This document shows, one piece after another, positions 26,063 to 33,897 of a stretch of DNA of 64,000 nucleotides. Positions within the stretch are counted from its first letter, which is position 1. Each line of letters opens with the position of its first letter. The notes beneath the pieces were generated by a model, which had not been told where the DNA came from, did not search any database, and was given only the letters and a program-made list of their open reading frames with translations. The translations under genes were made by a program, and so were the position numbers. The stretch comes from Paragorgia papillata (taxonomy: Eukaryota; Cnidaria; Anthozoa; Scleralcyonacea; Coralliidae), in NCBI GenBank assembly GCA_035771165.1, contig JAWNZC010000234.1, positions 3,939,001 to 4,003,000 of the forward strand, read 5' to 3'.

Positions 26063-26710
26063 TTATGGAGTCTCATAATTCTGTGGACATAAGAAAATCT
26101 CAAGAAGGATGTCGCCAACATTGTGGTCAACTTTGAATTTAAGTTCGTTGTAAACACCATTATCCAACATTGCCTCGGAATTAATGTTTGCAAATTTTTC
26201 CACTGACCCCTTCAACAATTGTCTTGTTGTAATTGGAAGCACTGCAGCTGTTCTGTCCCGTTTTCCTGAAAATGATGTTCTGGTTCCATCAATCATTTCG
26301 CAAGATATGCATACAAATCTCATCCCAAGATTTATGTTGACTGTCTCTGGACTGACAAGATTTGCTCCTCCCCTAATTACTGTTGTCTCTGGATATCCTA
26401 GCAAAGGACCAAGTTTCAACAGGGAAAGATTTCTTGTTGGAAATAATCTGATTTTGCAGCTGTAAGGAAGTAGTTCCGACTTTATTTCATTTTCCTTTAA
26501 AACCCTCATAATCATGCCAACAGTCCAATAACCGTTGTAAAAGCTAATTTTTTTGGTTCCATGCATAACAAAAGTTGGACTCGTTAAATTATTGTAATCC
26601 CAAAAAACTGTTGCATCTTTAACCATCAATTTTGTATCCTCAATGATCAAAGGATCTTCAAATTTTACTGTTGTTTCTCCGTTTTTCAACAATATTCTTA
26701 GGTTTCTCAT
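26063..26710 (-). CDS. Penton-like minor capsid protein, 215 aa
   Basis: Segments align in order with the penton-like protein of element 1: SLLKLGPLLGYPETTV, MRFVCISCEMIDG, then VYNELKFKVDHNVGDILLEI near the end. It has alternating strands and no membrane segment. It is 12 bases downstream of the packaging ATPase gene, and the capsid gene lies just beyond. A single jelly-roll vertex protein is the expected partner of the capsid protein and of the fibre tails. The identity rests on weak similarity and position. The start sits in AAGATAAATG. Confidence 0.6.
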   Translation of the reverse strand: MRNLRILLKNGETTVKFEDPLIIEDTKLMVKDATVFWDYNNLTSPTFVMHGTKKISFYNGYWTVGMIMRVLKENEIKSELLPYSCKIRLFPTRNLSLLKLGPLLGYPETTVIRGGANLVSPETVNINLGMRFVCISCEMIDGTRTSFSGKRDRTAAVLPITTRQLLKGSVEKFANINSEAMLDNGVYNELKFKVDHNVGDILLEIFLCPQNYETP

Positions 26711-26722
26711 TTATCTTAAAGT

Positions 26723-27358
26723 TTAAAAGTTTATCAAATTTTTTCCAAATGGTTCGACAATTTTATGGTCATAGGGATGGATTAAATTGATCTCCAATTT
26801 TGAATATTTTTTTGATTTCAATGTTTCTTTTATTTTTTTCTCCTCCTCTTTTGGAATGTCTAAATAATCATCCAAAATAACTTGCATGTCTTTTCTGTTT
26901 GGGTTGTAAAAGGTAACCAGTTTTGAGATATTTTCCCGATATGGTTTCGCAATACTTGTCAACTGTTGGGTTACAACTATTGTACTAATATTCATATGTC
27001 TGGCTCCAAAACCAAGTTTGACAAGTTCACTGGTTCTATTTTTGACACTCTGTCCAGAAGCACAGTCATCCAGGATAATGAGACTTGGGGTTCCTTTACA
27101 ATAATCCACAACATATTTTAAAAAATCTTCAGACTCATCTTGATCGCATGGGATGACAAAGAATCTTGGATCATTAAGGTGTTCCCATTCCAAATATGTT
27201 TTGTTCCATACAAAAGTTGGACATATTAAAACTATGTTTTCAAATTTTTTTTTATAATTTTCTTCTAAATTTTTTAACAAATAATGAGTCTTCCCACAAC
27301 TCGTCATTCCAACAATGATTATATTGAATGGTTTTGGGTCTTCAGTTTCAGTTTCCAT
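26723..27358 (-). CDS. Genome-packaging ATPase (A32/FtsK-HerA type), 211 aa
   Basis: Walker A is at residues 17-24 (GMTSCGKT), Walker B at 94-98 (LIILDDCASG) and a sensor Gln motif near 130 (TIVVTQQLTSI). An Arg-rich GFGARH lies between them. The length matches the short A32-type ATPases of Polintons, adintoviruses and virophages, which pump the genome into the procapsid. The neighbours are the penton-like and capsid genes. The start is in TAAAATAAATG, with one copy of the 25-bp upstream repeat. Confidence 0.92.
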   Translation of the reverse strand: METETEDPKPFNIIIVGMTSCGKTHYLLKNLEENYKKKFENIVLICPTFVWNKTYLEWEHLNDPRFFVIPCDQDESEDFLKYVVDYCKGTPSLIILDDCASGQSVKNRTSELVKLGFGARHMNISTIVVTQQLTSIAKPYRENISKLVTFYNPNRKDMQVILDDYLDIPKEEEKKIKETLKSKKYSKLEINLIHPYDHKIVEPFGKNLINF

Positions 27359-27384
27359 TTATTTTAGGAAATTTACCAAGTCTT

Positions 27385-27409
27385 GCCAAGTTTTTGGGAT
27401 TGGGATTAC
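27385..27409 (-). promoter_or_regulatory. 25-bp upstream repeat ahead of the ATPase gene
   Basis: GCCAAGTTTTTGGGATTGGG then ATTAC, 27-51 bases upstream of the ATG, matches the two copies ahead of the 132-aa gene. It is more GC-rich than the surrounding intergenic DNA. Confidence 0.4.
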
Positions 27410-27435
27410 CAAATTTTTCAATCTTACAAACATTC

Positions 27436-28647
27436 TCAATAGTTGACACTCTGAAATGCTCCTCCCTGGACTTTCAATAAGCCATCTGAAAGAATGAAAA
27501 CATGGCATCTAAGATCTGTTGCTGTTGCTTTCTTTTTAATTTCCAACATAATCCCAGATTGTGTGGTCATAAGTTTTGTACCATCTCCATAGACAGCATT
27601 GTCATTAATTGACCTAAGATCCACAACAAGTGCAAACTGGTTTTCTGTAAAGAATTCATCAGCTTGGATAGTTGGATAGTTGGTATGTCTGAAAAGTCGC
27701 TCAGCCTCTTCAAACAATCTTCGTTTTGGGATGCCTTGGGAGTAAATGCTGTTCGGAACTCCTTCAATGGTAATTTTGACCCTTTCGATGTTTGGGTACA
27801 CAAATTCTTCCGACCCTCCTCTTGTTGCTTTTGTAAACAACATTACAACTGCTTTCATACTCTTTCTTGGCAGATTGATGGTCTCATTAATTAATGTTGT
27901 GGCTGCAGCCCATGGTGTGGTTTTCATCAAAGTTACATGTTCAAAGGAAAGGGCTCTTCCTGCTTGGTAAGAGGTTTCAATCTCCTGGACCAAGGCAAAG
28001 TTGGTAATGGTTTCATATTCCAACTCGATATTTTCCAGAACATACCCAGCCACAGATTGACTACTTTGTGCCTTCATGATATCGGTGGCTTTTGGAAGAG
28101 TGATGATATATTGTAAATCATTCGCCATACTGTGTGGTGCATATAACCCATGATCCTTTAAAATCATGTCCAACTTGATCCTTTGTTTTGTTCCATATAC
28201 AGCAGCATATGTGTCAGAAGAAGCATCATCAGATTTCGAAATAAGTTTTCGCTGATTTTCTGTCGCGATACCATCTTCGATCATGTTGGCTCTCTCATGC
28301 TTGTCCAACCACAAATCTTTGTAAGTCCCCAAAAGACTTTCCCCTGTGTTGTCATAGACTTTTTCTCCTGCAAATCTTACTTCTAAACGTTCTTGGAGTT
28401 GTCTTGCAAGATTGTTATTAAACCAAGATTTTGTGTTCTTGTTCTTAAAGTCAAACAGGAGGAACATCTTGTCAGGAACTAATGTTGTCCCTGGTTTGAG
28501 TTTTGGAATGTGGATGTAAATAACTTCTCCTGCATTGGCAGAATTGGGATTGAAAGTAATTACATTCCGGGCTCGTTCCCCAGTTATTGAACTTCTGTGT
28601 AACCGGTTAAAACCGGGTTCTAATTCAACTTCTCTCTCTGTATTCAT
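27436..28647 (-). CDS. Major capsid protein (double jelly-roll type), 403 aa
   Basis: A 403-residue protein without signal or membrane segment, rich in predicted strands: ITFNPNSANAGEVIYIHIPK, DKMFLLFDFKNKNTKSW, ERLEVRFAGEKVYDN, YLEN-type and FALVVDLRSINDNAVYGDGT segments. The length, the position next to the packaging ATPase and penton-like genes, and my recollection of similar Polinton proteins support the capsid call. It differs strongly from the element 1 capsid protein, so the two elements belong to different lineages. It is followed by a short intergenic region and starts in TATAATAAATG. Confidence 0.75.
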   Translation of the reverse strand: MNTEREVELEPGFNRLHRSSITGERARNVITFNPNSANAGEVIYIHIPKLKPGTTLVPDKMFLLFDFKNKNTKSWFNNNLARQLQERLEVRFAGEKVYDNTGESLLGTYKDLWLDKHERANMIEDGIATENQRKLISKSDDASSDTYAAVYGTKQRIKLDMILKDHGLYAPHSMANDLQYIITLPKATDIMKAQSSQSVAGYVLENIELEYETITNFALVQEIETSYQAGRALSFEHVTLMKTTPWAAATTLINETINLPRKSMKAVVMLFTKATRGGSEEFVYPNIERVKITIEGVPNSIYSQGIPKRRLFEEAERLFRHTNYPTIQADEFFTENQFALVVDLRSINDNAVYGDGTKLMTTQSGIMLEIKKKATATDLRCHVFILSDGLLKVQGGAFQSVNY

Positions 28648-28658
28648 TTATTATATTA
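28645..28658 (-). promoter_or_regulatory. Start-codon motif TAATATAATAAATG of the capsid gene
   Basis: The same motif, including the TATAATAAATGAA context, occurs at the 76-aa membrane gene (25806). It resembles the TAAATG late promoter of poxviruses. Confidence 0.5.
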
Positions 28659-28692
28659 GGAAAAATTATAACATTTTAAGAAGAGTAAAAAT

Positions 28693-28714
28693 TTATAACA
28701 TTTTTTTGTTATAA
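28693..28714 (-). terminator. TTATAACA/TGTTATAA hairpin after the 92-aa gene
   Basis: An 8-bp stem with a T6 loop, 26 bases past the stop at 28740 and just ahead of the capsid start. A partial extra copy (AAAATTATAACA) precedes it at 28661. Confidence 0.5.
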
Positions 28715-28739
28715 GTTTTAAATGAAAGTTTCAAAAGTT

Positions 28740-29018
28740 TCAATAATTATTAAAAAATTCATCTTCGGATTCAAACTCTTCTGGCATCAAAAGATCAAAA
28801 TCTGCCCATAAATGATAACAATGGTTTTCATTATAATTTTTGGAATCATATTTACTATACAACAACCAAAGTTTGTAACCTTCATAACTTCCTTTTGAAA
28901 TTAAAAAAATTAGTTTTCCAATGCTAAGCCAATTTTTACTTCCAAAAACACATTCTGTTGCATAACTGTTGACAATCATATTTATTGAATTTCTTTCCAA
29001 TTGTGGAAAGAATTTCAT
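28740..29018 (-). CDS. Small acidic-tailed protein, 92 aa
   Basis: Aromatic-rich (YEGYKLWLLYSKYDSKNYNE), one Cys-His pair (NHCYHLW) and an acidic tail (PEEFESEDEFFNNY). There is no membrane span. The start has ATTTTAAAAATG, a weaker version of the common motif. It lies between the 123-aa membrane protein and the capsid gene. Function unknown. Confidence 0.5.
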   Translation of the reverse strand: MKFFPQLERNSINMIVNSYATECVFGSKNWLSIGKLIFLISKGSYEGYKLWLLYSKYDSKNYNENHCYHLWADFDLLMPEEFESEDEFFNNY

Positions 29019-29027
29019 TTTTAAAAT

Positions 29028-29399
29028 TTAAAGATCATATTTTGAAAGATCCTTGAAAACTGTTTTTGACTTTTGGGGTTTGTCTTTGCTTTCTTCTGGC
29101 TCTTTTTTCCATTTGGAGTAAGTAATGTAGGTGGTAAGTATGGCAGCCACTGTACCAAGAATTGCACAAGTCGTGGAAATGTTTGGGGTTTGAAAAGATT
29201 CAGTTTCTTCTGTTTGTTTTTCCTTTTCAAGTCTGGCTTTTTTTCTTAATTTTGCTTCCTTACTTATTGCAGCAAGTTTTTTACCTTGTGCAACTCTTTT
29301 GGGATTTTTGACACGAACAGGTGGAGGAGTTTTGGTAATTGTTTGCTCCTGTTTGATCTCCTGTTTTTGTTCTGGTTCTGGTTTTTGTTCTGGTTCCAT
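29028..29399 (-). CDS. Single-pass membrane protein with basic motif, 123 aa
   Basis: A Glu/Gln/Pro-rich N-terminus (MEPEQKPEPEQKQEIKQEQ) is followed by a basic conserved-looking motif (VKNPKRVAQGKKLAAISKEA, residues 31-50) and a membrane segment (STTCAILGTVAAILTTYITY, about 75-94). The tail is Lys-rich. My recollection is that the NPKRVAQGKKLA-type motif recurs in small proteins of Polinton-like elements, so this may be a common virion membrane or core protein. The start is in TTAATAAATG. Confidence 0.6.
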   Translation of the reverse strand: MEPEQKPEPEQKQEIKQEQTITKTPPPVRVKNPKRVAQGKKLAAISKEAKLRKKARLEKEKQTEETESFQTPNISTTCAILGTVAAILTTYITYSKWKKEPEESKDKPQKSKTVFKDLSKYDL

Positions 29400-29421
29400 T
29401 TATTAATTTATTAAAATTTAT

Positions 29422-29697
29422 TCAACAACTAGCTAAGATTTGTTCAAAACAGCTAGCTGGAATTTGTTTGGAAGTTGCTTTCAACCAGTGTCCATTTGGA
29501 AGAATTGTTGTTACAGTTAATGAAAAGCTAACTCTTGTTTGTTTTGGAAAAAATGTGTGGTTAATGAGCTTGTTTTGATCTGCAAAAACTTTACCACATC
29601 TGCATGCAAATTTTCCTGGTTGTGTCCATTGAACAGATTTGAAATGTGGGGTAAAAACAGGGGTTTCAGTGGTTTCATATTTAATCATTGGCAACAT
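29422..29697 (-). CDS. Small Cys/His protein, 91 aa
   Basis: Contains a half-finger-like FACRCGKVFADQNKLINHTF (C-x-C-x12-H), then a strand-rich end with two more Cys. It lies between the primase and the 123-aa membrane protein gene, 22 and 29 bases away. The start is preceded by AAATAAAATAAAAAATG. Function unknown; zinc binding is possible. Confidence 0.5.
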   Translation of the reverse strand: MLPMIKYETTETPVFTPHFKSVQWTQPGKFACRCGKVFADQNKLINHTFFPKQTRVSFSLTVTTILPNGHWLKATSKQIPASCFEQILASC

Positions 29698-29726
29698 TTT
29701 TTATTTTATTTTATTTTGGGAATGGT

Positions 29727-30809
29727 TTAATCCTCCTCAATTTTTCTAACTAAATATTTTTTCAAAGTTACTGTTTGCTTTTTCCTTTTTTCTTTGGAAA
29801 TTAGACTCGCATAATGGATTAGTGTCCCAATTGAAAAAGATGTCTCAACAGGATTTTCCCAAAATTTGTCGCACTCACTTTCATCATATTTTTCTAGACA
29901 TTTTTGAGAAAAGAGGTGCCAAAGTTCTTTCCCATATTCTTTTCCATGGGTTTCATTATATAGTGCAAACCCAACCGACCTCCAGGATGTGTAATCTTCA
30001 GCAATGTCTTTTGGTATCTGTTCAATGTATTTTTCTAACTCTTCCTCATCTTTTTGTATGTGGTTATCAAAGTCAATGATGGTTTTTGTTTTTACTTTTT
30101 GTTCTGGTTCTGGTACAAATGACAGTTTGCTAATTTTTGTGTATGGTTTTTCTCTAACAGAGAGTAAAAATATTAACTCATGGTCAGAATATTGGTTTGG
30201 CACTCTGTCCCTTTTTTCCTCAATAATGTAACTCAAAAGATATGGGTCTGACTCGGGACTCTTTTTGGAACCATACAAAAACCAGTTGCCAGCAATGACA
30301 GCATTGTCAAGTTGAATTTTCGTTTCCTTTTGCACAAGTTCATTTATGTAAAGTCTCTCCCTTTGTGTTAACCAAACATGTGGGAAATGTAGGTGGAAAC
30401 CATTTTTGTAAGTTTTTCCACCATCTTTAAAATATCCTGGTTTCTCCAGAACAAAACAGTCCAAGTTTGTTTTATCAACAAGAAGTTCTTTCATTGTTTT
30501 TTGGAAGAGTCTTGCCAATTTTAGGACTTTCTTTTCTGTGTACAATGGTTTTGGTTCCTTAATTTTTTTGCTAAGATCAATGTCAACAATGATGGGACCA
30601 ATTTCTGTTGTCCTTTCCAAAATATATTTGTTAAACTTTCCAAGACTTGTCAAATATTTGTATGACTTTGCGTATTTGTTTAGGAGATCCTCCTCATCTT
30701 TTACAGAATATGACCTTTTGTTAAAAATATCCATATGTGTAATGTTTTCTTTGCTGAAACTTTTGTACAACAGAGCTGAAAATGTGTTTTGATTTTTAAA
30801 CATAGCCAT
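29727..30809 (-). CDS. Archaeo-eukaryotic primase with PriCT-2-like C-terminus, 360 aa
   Basis: The AEP signature is visible: hDhD at residues 73-79 (PIIVDIDLS, with D76 and D78) and the sxH-type motif GFHLHFPHV near 138-145, then AGNWFLYGSKKSPESDPYLL, which is characteristic of D5-like viral primases. Residues 265-340 resemble PriCT-2 (DIAEDYTSWRSVGFALYNET, then W..FS......C..FW). The protein ends there. The SF3 helicase normally fused downstream in NCLDV, virophages and plasmids is absent, and no other helicase is seen in the element. Coexistence with a protein-primed type PolB is unusual. The start is chosen at the first Met (GAATAATAAAAG upstream). Confidence 0.82.
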   Translation of the reverse strand: MAMFKNQNTFSALLYKSFSKENITHMDIFNKRSYSVKDEEDLLNKYAKSYKYLTSLGKFNKYILERTTEIGPIIVDIDLSKKIKEPKPLYTEKKVLKLARLFQKTMKELLVDKTNLDCFVLEKPGYFKDGGKTYKNGFHLHFPHVWLTQRERLYINELVQKETKIQLDNAVIAGNWFLYGSKKSPESDPYLLSYIIEEKRDRVPNQYSDHELIFLLSVREKPYTKISKLSFVPEPEQKVKTKTIIDFDNHIQKDEEELEKYIEQIPKDIAEDYTSWRSVGFALYNETHGKEYGKELWHLFSQKCLEKYDESECDKFWENPVETSFSIGTLIHYASLISKEKRKKQTVTLKKYLVRKIEED

Positions 30810-30827
30810 TCTCTTTTATTATTCTCT

Positions 30828-32465
30828 TTAACCCAATTTAAGAAGGTTGATTTCAACATCCCAAACATTGAAAAACAGGAAGGTATAGTCATCACCAACA
30901 GAACCAGAATAACTGTGCAAAGCCAGTTGAGTCCCCTTTTTAATAGTGGCAATACCTTGACAAAAAATATGGTGGGGAAGATTTTCATTGTATGTTTTTC
31001 CCATTGTTATGGTTTCCAAACCTGAAAGTTCGTTTGATCTGTCTGTAACACTTCCATGATAGAGGTTTGTTTTTAAATCAAAATATGCTCTGTAAGAAGA
31101 AGCATACCAACCAGTTTGCTTAGATTGTTGATCAATTTTATGACCATCTGGTTGCAAAAGGAACCAATACGATACTAAATATTTTCCAGTATCATGGGTT
31201 GCTGTAAATGAAAGCAGGGTGCTAACGTTATTTGTGTTGTCCCATGCACCTCCTTTATGGTTTGTTTTTCCAGAATCTTTTTTGTATTTTACTAAGGAGT
31301 TAAAAGTTCCAGCAGGTCCAGTGACTCCTGTAACACCTCTCAGACCCCTGAGACCTCTCAAACCAGTTGATCCTTTGCCACCTGGGAGTCCTTGGAGACC
31401 TCTGTCACCCTTGTCACCTTTAACTCCTTGTGGTCCAATACCACCTCTGTCACCCATGTTACCCTTGTCACCTGTTAATCCTCTTTGTCCTTCTAAACCT
31501 TCGTCACCCTTGTCTCCCTTGTCTCCTTTAACACCTTGTGGTCCTTTTGGCCCTTGAGAACCGGTGTTACCGGTGGTTCCTTTGGCACCTTGTGGACCTT
31601 GAGAACCTTGTGGGCCTTGTGCACCCTGTGGACCTTGTGGGCCAGTGGATCCGGTGTTACCTTTGTTACCCTTTGCACCATCGTCACCAGGGTCACCCTT
31701 GTCTCCTTTTTGAGATGCTGTGCCAGCCATACCTTTGTCACCCTTGTCTCCCTTGTCTCCCTTGGAACCCTTGGCACCACTGGTACCATGGTCACCTTTG
31801 TCACCCTTCTGACCTTGTGGTCCTGTTACACCAGCAGTTCCAAAAACACCTCTGTCACCTTTGTTTCCTTGGGGACCTCTGATACCAGCATCCCCTTTAT
31901 CACCTTTAGAACCGGTCAAACCTCGATCGCCTTTGTCGCCTTTTGGTCCTGTGTTACCAACATCTCCCTTGTCACCTTTGGGTCCTACTTTATGAGCATC
32001 TGTACCAGCCATGCCTGTCAAACCTCTGGGACCCCTTGCACCAGTGTCACCCTTGTCACCCTTGGGTCCTGGGTCACCTTTTTGTGCAGCTGTTCCTGTT
32101 GGACCAGTCGCACCAGTAGCTCCTGTTGGTCCTATTGCACCTCTGTCTCCAGCGGAGCCTTTGTCACCCGTCAAACCTCTTTGACCTTCCAAACCTTCAT
32201 CACCCTTGTCACCTTTGGCACCTGTGTTACCAGTGTTGCCCTTTGACCCTGTTGGTCCTGTGGATCCTGTTGGTCCTGTGGATCCAGTCAAACCAGTGTC
32301 ACCCTTTGTTCCTTTTGAACCAGTCGCACCAGTAGCACCAGTCGAACCTCTGTCACCCTTGTCACCCTTGGCACCTGTGTCACCTTGTGGACCAGGCTCA
32401 CCGTCAGCACCAGCGGAGCCTCCATAAGAATAATCTGGGTCATCATATCCATAGTAATAACTCAT
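30828..32465 (-). CDS. Collagen-like fibre protein with C1q/TNF-like head, 545 aa
   Basis: Tail [16 protein letters not shown], then about 120 uninterrupted Gly-X-Y triplets (residues 20-386, rich in KGDKGD and GPQG), then a globular head of 160 residues with strand-rich [20 protein letters not shown] and [11 protein letters not shown], typical of a C1q/TNF jelly-roll trimer. It is expected to be a trimeric receptor-binding fibre. The next gene upstream (32508) has the same tail but a different stalk and head. The collagen stretch is GC-rich and internally repetitive, so triplet number could vary by slippage. The start is in GATAAATAATG. Confidence 0.85.
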   Translation of the reverse strand: MSYYYGYDDPDYSYGGSAGADGEPGPQGDTGAKGDKGDRGSTGATGATGSKGTKGDTGLTGSTGPTGSTGPTGSKGNTGNTGAKGDKGDEGLEGQRGLTGDKGSAGDRGAIGPTGATGATGPTGTAAQKGDPGPKGDKGDTGARGPRGLTGMAGTDAHKVGPKGDKGDVGNTGPKGDKGDRGLTGSKGDKGDAGIRGPQGNKGDRGVFGTAGVTGPQGQKGDKGDHGTSGAKGSKGDKGDKGDKGMAGTASQKGDKGDPGDDGAKGNKGNTGSTGPQGPQGAQGPQGSQGPQGAKGTTGNTGSQGPKGPQGVKGDKGDKGDEGLEGQRGLTGDKGNMGDRGGIGPQGVKGDKGDRGLQGLPGGKGSTGLRGLRGLRGVTGVTGPAGTFNSLVKYKKDSGKTNHKGGAWDNTNNVSTLLSFTATHDTGKYLVSYWFLLQPDGHKIDQQSKQTGWYASSYRAYFDLKTNLYHGSVTDRSNELSGLETITMGKTYNENLPHHIFCQGIATIKKGTQLALHSYSGSVGDDYTFLFFNVWDVEINLLKLG

Positions 32466-32507
32466 TATTTATCTTGGTAAAGATTTTAAAGTTTTTACAA
32501 AAGTTTT

Positions 32508-33341
32508 TCAAATGAAGTTCCCATATTCCTTCATCATATCCTTGTTAATTTTTACAATCTCAGCTGGCAATAATGGTCCATGGACAATTTTAATTCCATA
32601 AATTTTTCCTTTCAGTTCTTCGTCTGTGGTTGGTGCTGTGCCCAATCTTTTATTTACAAATACAGAACCAAATGGACTACCAATATCCGCAAGATCCGAT
32701 TTAAATTCTGATCCTGTACAAAAAACACCATTTAAATATATGGTACCTCCTGTTCCCAACCAATGACAAGAAACTATGTGTTTACTAAGAATGCTGTGCC
32801 CAACGTTAATGTCTATAATTTTTTTAGTACCATTTCTTAAACCACCAATAATTAGTTTGGAGTAAGAGTATGATTTGAAACTTAAAAATTTGTCATAATT
32901 ACCATTATCATTTCCAATAAGATAACACCAAGTAGAAGATCTGGCAACAGATGTGTCAACAACAGTGCAAACAACAAAAACAGAGACATCATTAAACTGC
33001 ATTTCGGTGTTACAGAAACACATATAATTGCCACCCTTGTTTTCGATGTAATCTATGCCTGGACCAGTGGGGTCCGAACCAAATGTTGGAGCCTTTGTTT
33101 TGTCATCCTGCCATAAAACAGAATTTCCTTGTCGTGCCTGTGTTAATCTTTTTACACCACTAACTGTTTCAAATGTTTTGACTGCTTTTGTTAAGTTAAT
33201 ATCAAAAACAGTTTTGTAATTTTTTTCATGAAGGGAAAGATTTTTTAATTTTTTTTCAATTTCTTTAATTTTGTCTCCATAATCAGAATTGTCTTCTGAC
33301 AACGATCGTCTCGGTCTTCCATAACCATAGTAATAACTCAT
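32508..33341 (-). CDS. Second fibre protein: coiled coil plus LamG/lectin-like head, 277 aa
   Basis: Tail MSYYYGYGRPRRSLSEDNSD, matching the first seven residues of the collagen fibre exactly. Residues 25-45 form a short coiled coil (IKEIEKKLKNLSLHEKN). Residues 70-277 look like a concanavalin-A/LamG-type beta-sandwich: NVSV-type strands, VVCTVVDTSVARSSTWCYLI, IVSCHWLGTGGTIYLNGVFC, GKIYGIKIVHGPLLPAEI. That last pattern, with Y-NG- and -I-I--R-L---EI, is typical of LamG domains. It probably binds a glycan or host receptor and shares the capsid docking site with the collagen fibre. The start is in AAATAAATAATG. Confidence 0.75.
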   Translation of the reverse strand: MSYYYGYGRPRRSLSEDNSDYGDKIKEIEKKLKNLSLHEKNYKTVFDINLTKAVKTFETVSGVKRLTQARQGNSVLWQDDKTKAPTFGSDPTGPGIDYIENKGGNYMCFCNTEMQFNDVSVFVVCTVVDTSVARSSTWCYLIGNDNGNYDKFLSFKSYSYSKLIIGGLRNGTKKIIDINVGHSILSKHIVSCHWLGTGGTIYLNGVFCTGSEFKSDLADIGSPFGSVFVNKRLGTAPTTDEELKGKIYGIKIVHGPLLPAEIVKINKDMMKEYGNFI

Positions 33342-33358
33342 TATTTATTTTAAAAAAA

Positions 33359-33381
33359 TTATAACATTTTTTTTGTTATAA
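33359..33381 (-). terminator. TTATAACA/TGTTATAA hairpin
   Basis: An 8-bp stem with a T7 loop, the fourth copy of this hairpin family in the element. It is just upstream of the lectin-fibre start. Confidence 0.45.
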
Positions 33382-33445
33382 GTTTCAAAAAACAACAATG
33401 TTAGTAAAAGATTTAAAAATACAACTGAATTGAAAAAAATTTTCA

Positions 33446-33464
33446 AAAGGGTCGGTTACCCTTT
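33446..33464 (-). terminator. Hairpin AAAGGGT-CGGTT-ACCCTTT
   Basis: A 7-bp stem with a 5-base CGGTT loop, similar in design to the hairpin at 18239-18257 although the stems differ. Covariation of this kind points to a structured RNA or DNA element. Confidence 0.45.
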
Positions 33465-33512
33465 ATGTATGTAAAAAAATATAACAATTCAAATTTTTTA
33501 TTTTGAAAAATT

Positions 33513-33532
33513 TTTAACATTTTTTTGTTAAA
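33513..33532 (-). terminator. TTTAACA/TGTTAAA hairpin after the 97-aa gene
   Basis: A 7-bp stem with a T6 loop, 33 bases past the stop at 33565. Confidence 0.4.
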
Positions 33533-33564
33533 GATTTTTATTTTTTATGTTTTTGGAAGGTGTC

Positions 33565-33858
33565 TCAGTATTTCCATGGAATTGTGTTGTAAAAAGTTTT
33601 CTTGTTAAATTTCTTTTTTGGTTTTGGTTTGTTTGTGGTCTCATTCATAATTTTTGTCATTTCCTTATCTTTTTCATAATCTGTTAAACCACCAAACGCA
33701 CCAGAAAATATTTTTTTGTATACTTTTGCTACATTGTAAAAAGTGTTGGCCATTTCAATGTTATTCATTTTTTCAAACTCTCTGGCTTCCATGTATGCAT
33801 TTTTAATAATTTCTTTTTCGCATGAATTTGAAATTTTGTTTTTAATGTTTGAGTTCAT
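33565..33858 (-). CDS. Small helical basic-tailed protein, 97 aa
   Basis: A helical N-terminus (IKNKISNSCEKEIIKNAYME), a TPR-like helix pair (ANTFYNVAKVYKKIFSG) and a Lys-rich tail (KPKPKKKFNKKTFYN). No membrane span. The start has AAAAGAATAAGAATG. Function unknown; it is the second gene from the right terminal repeat. Confidence 0.5.
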   Translation of the reverse strand: MNSNIKNKISNSCEKEIIKNAYMEAREFEKMNNIEMANTFYNVAKVYKKIFSGAFGGLTDYEKDKEMTKIMNETTNKPKPKKKFNKKTFYNTIPWKY

Positions 33859-33871
33859 TCTTATTCTTTTA

Positions 33872-33889
33872 ATTTTTTCCAGAAAAAAT
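33872..33889 (-). terminator. ATTTTTTC/GAAAAAAT hairpin after the 66-aa gene
   Basis: An 8-bp stem with a 2-base loop, beginning 9 bases past the stop at 33898. Confidence 0.45.
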
Positions 33890-33897
33890 AGTTCAAT

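Larger units (their letters stand above)
33342..33564. other. Intergenic region with clustered hairpins
   Basis: The longest gap of element 2. It holds three stem-loops (33359, 33446, 33513) and a further AAATTTTT/AAAAATTT inverted pair at 33491-33513. No gene is visible. Confidence 0.5.

Noticed and set aside
31219..32427. Plus-strand open frames opposite the collagen gene
   Set aside because: They are mirror frames of the Gly-X-Y repeat (proline/threonine-rich) on the opposite strand of a clear gene with a shared tail and head domain.
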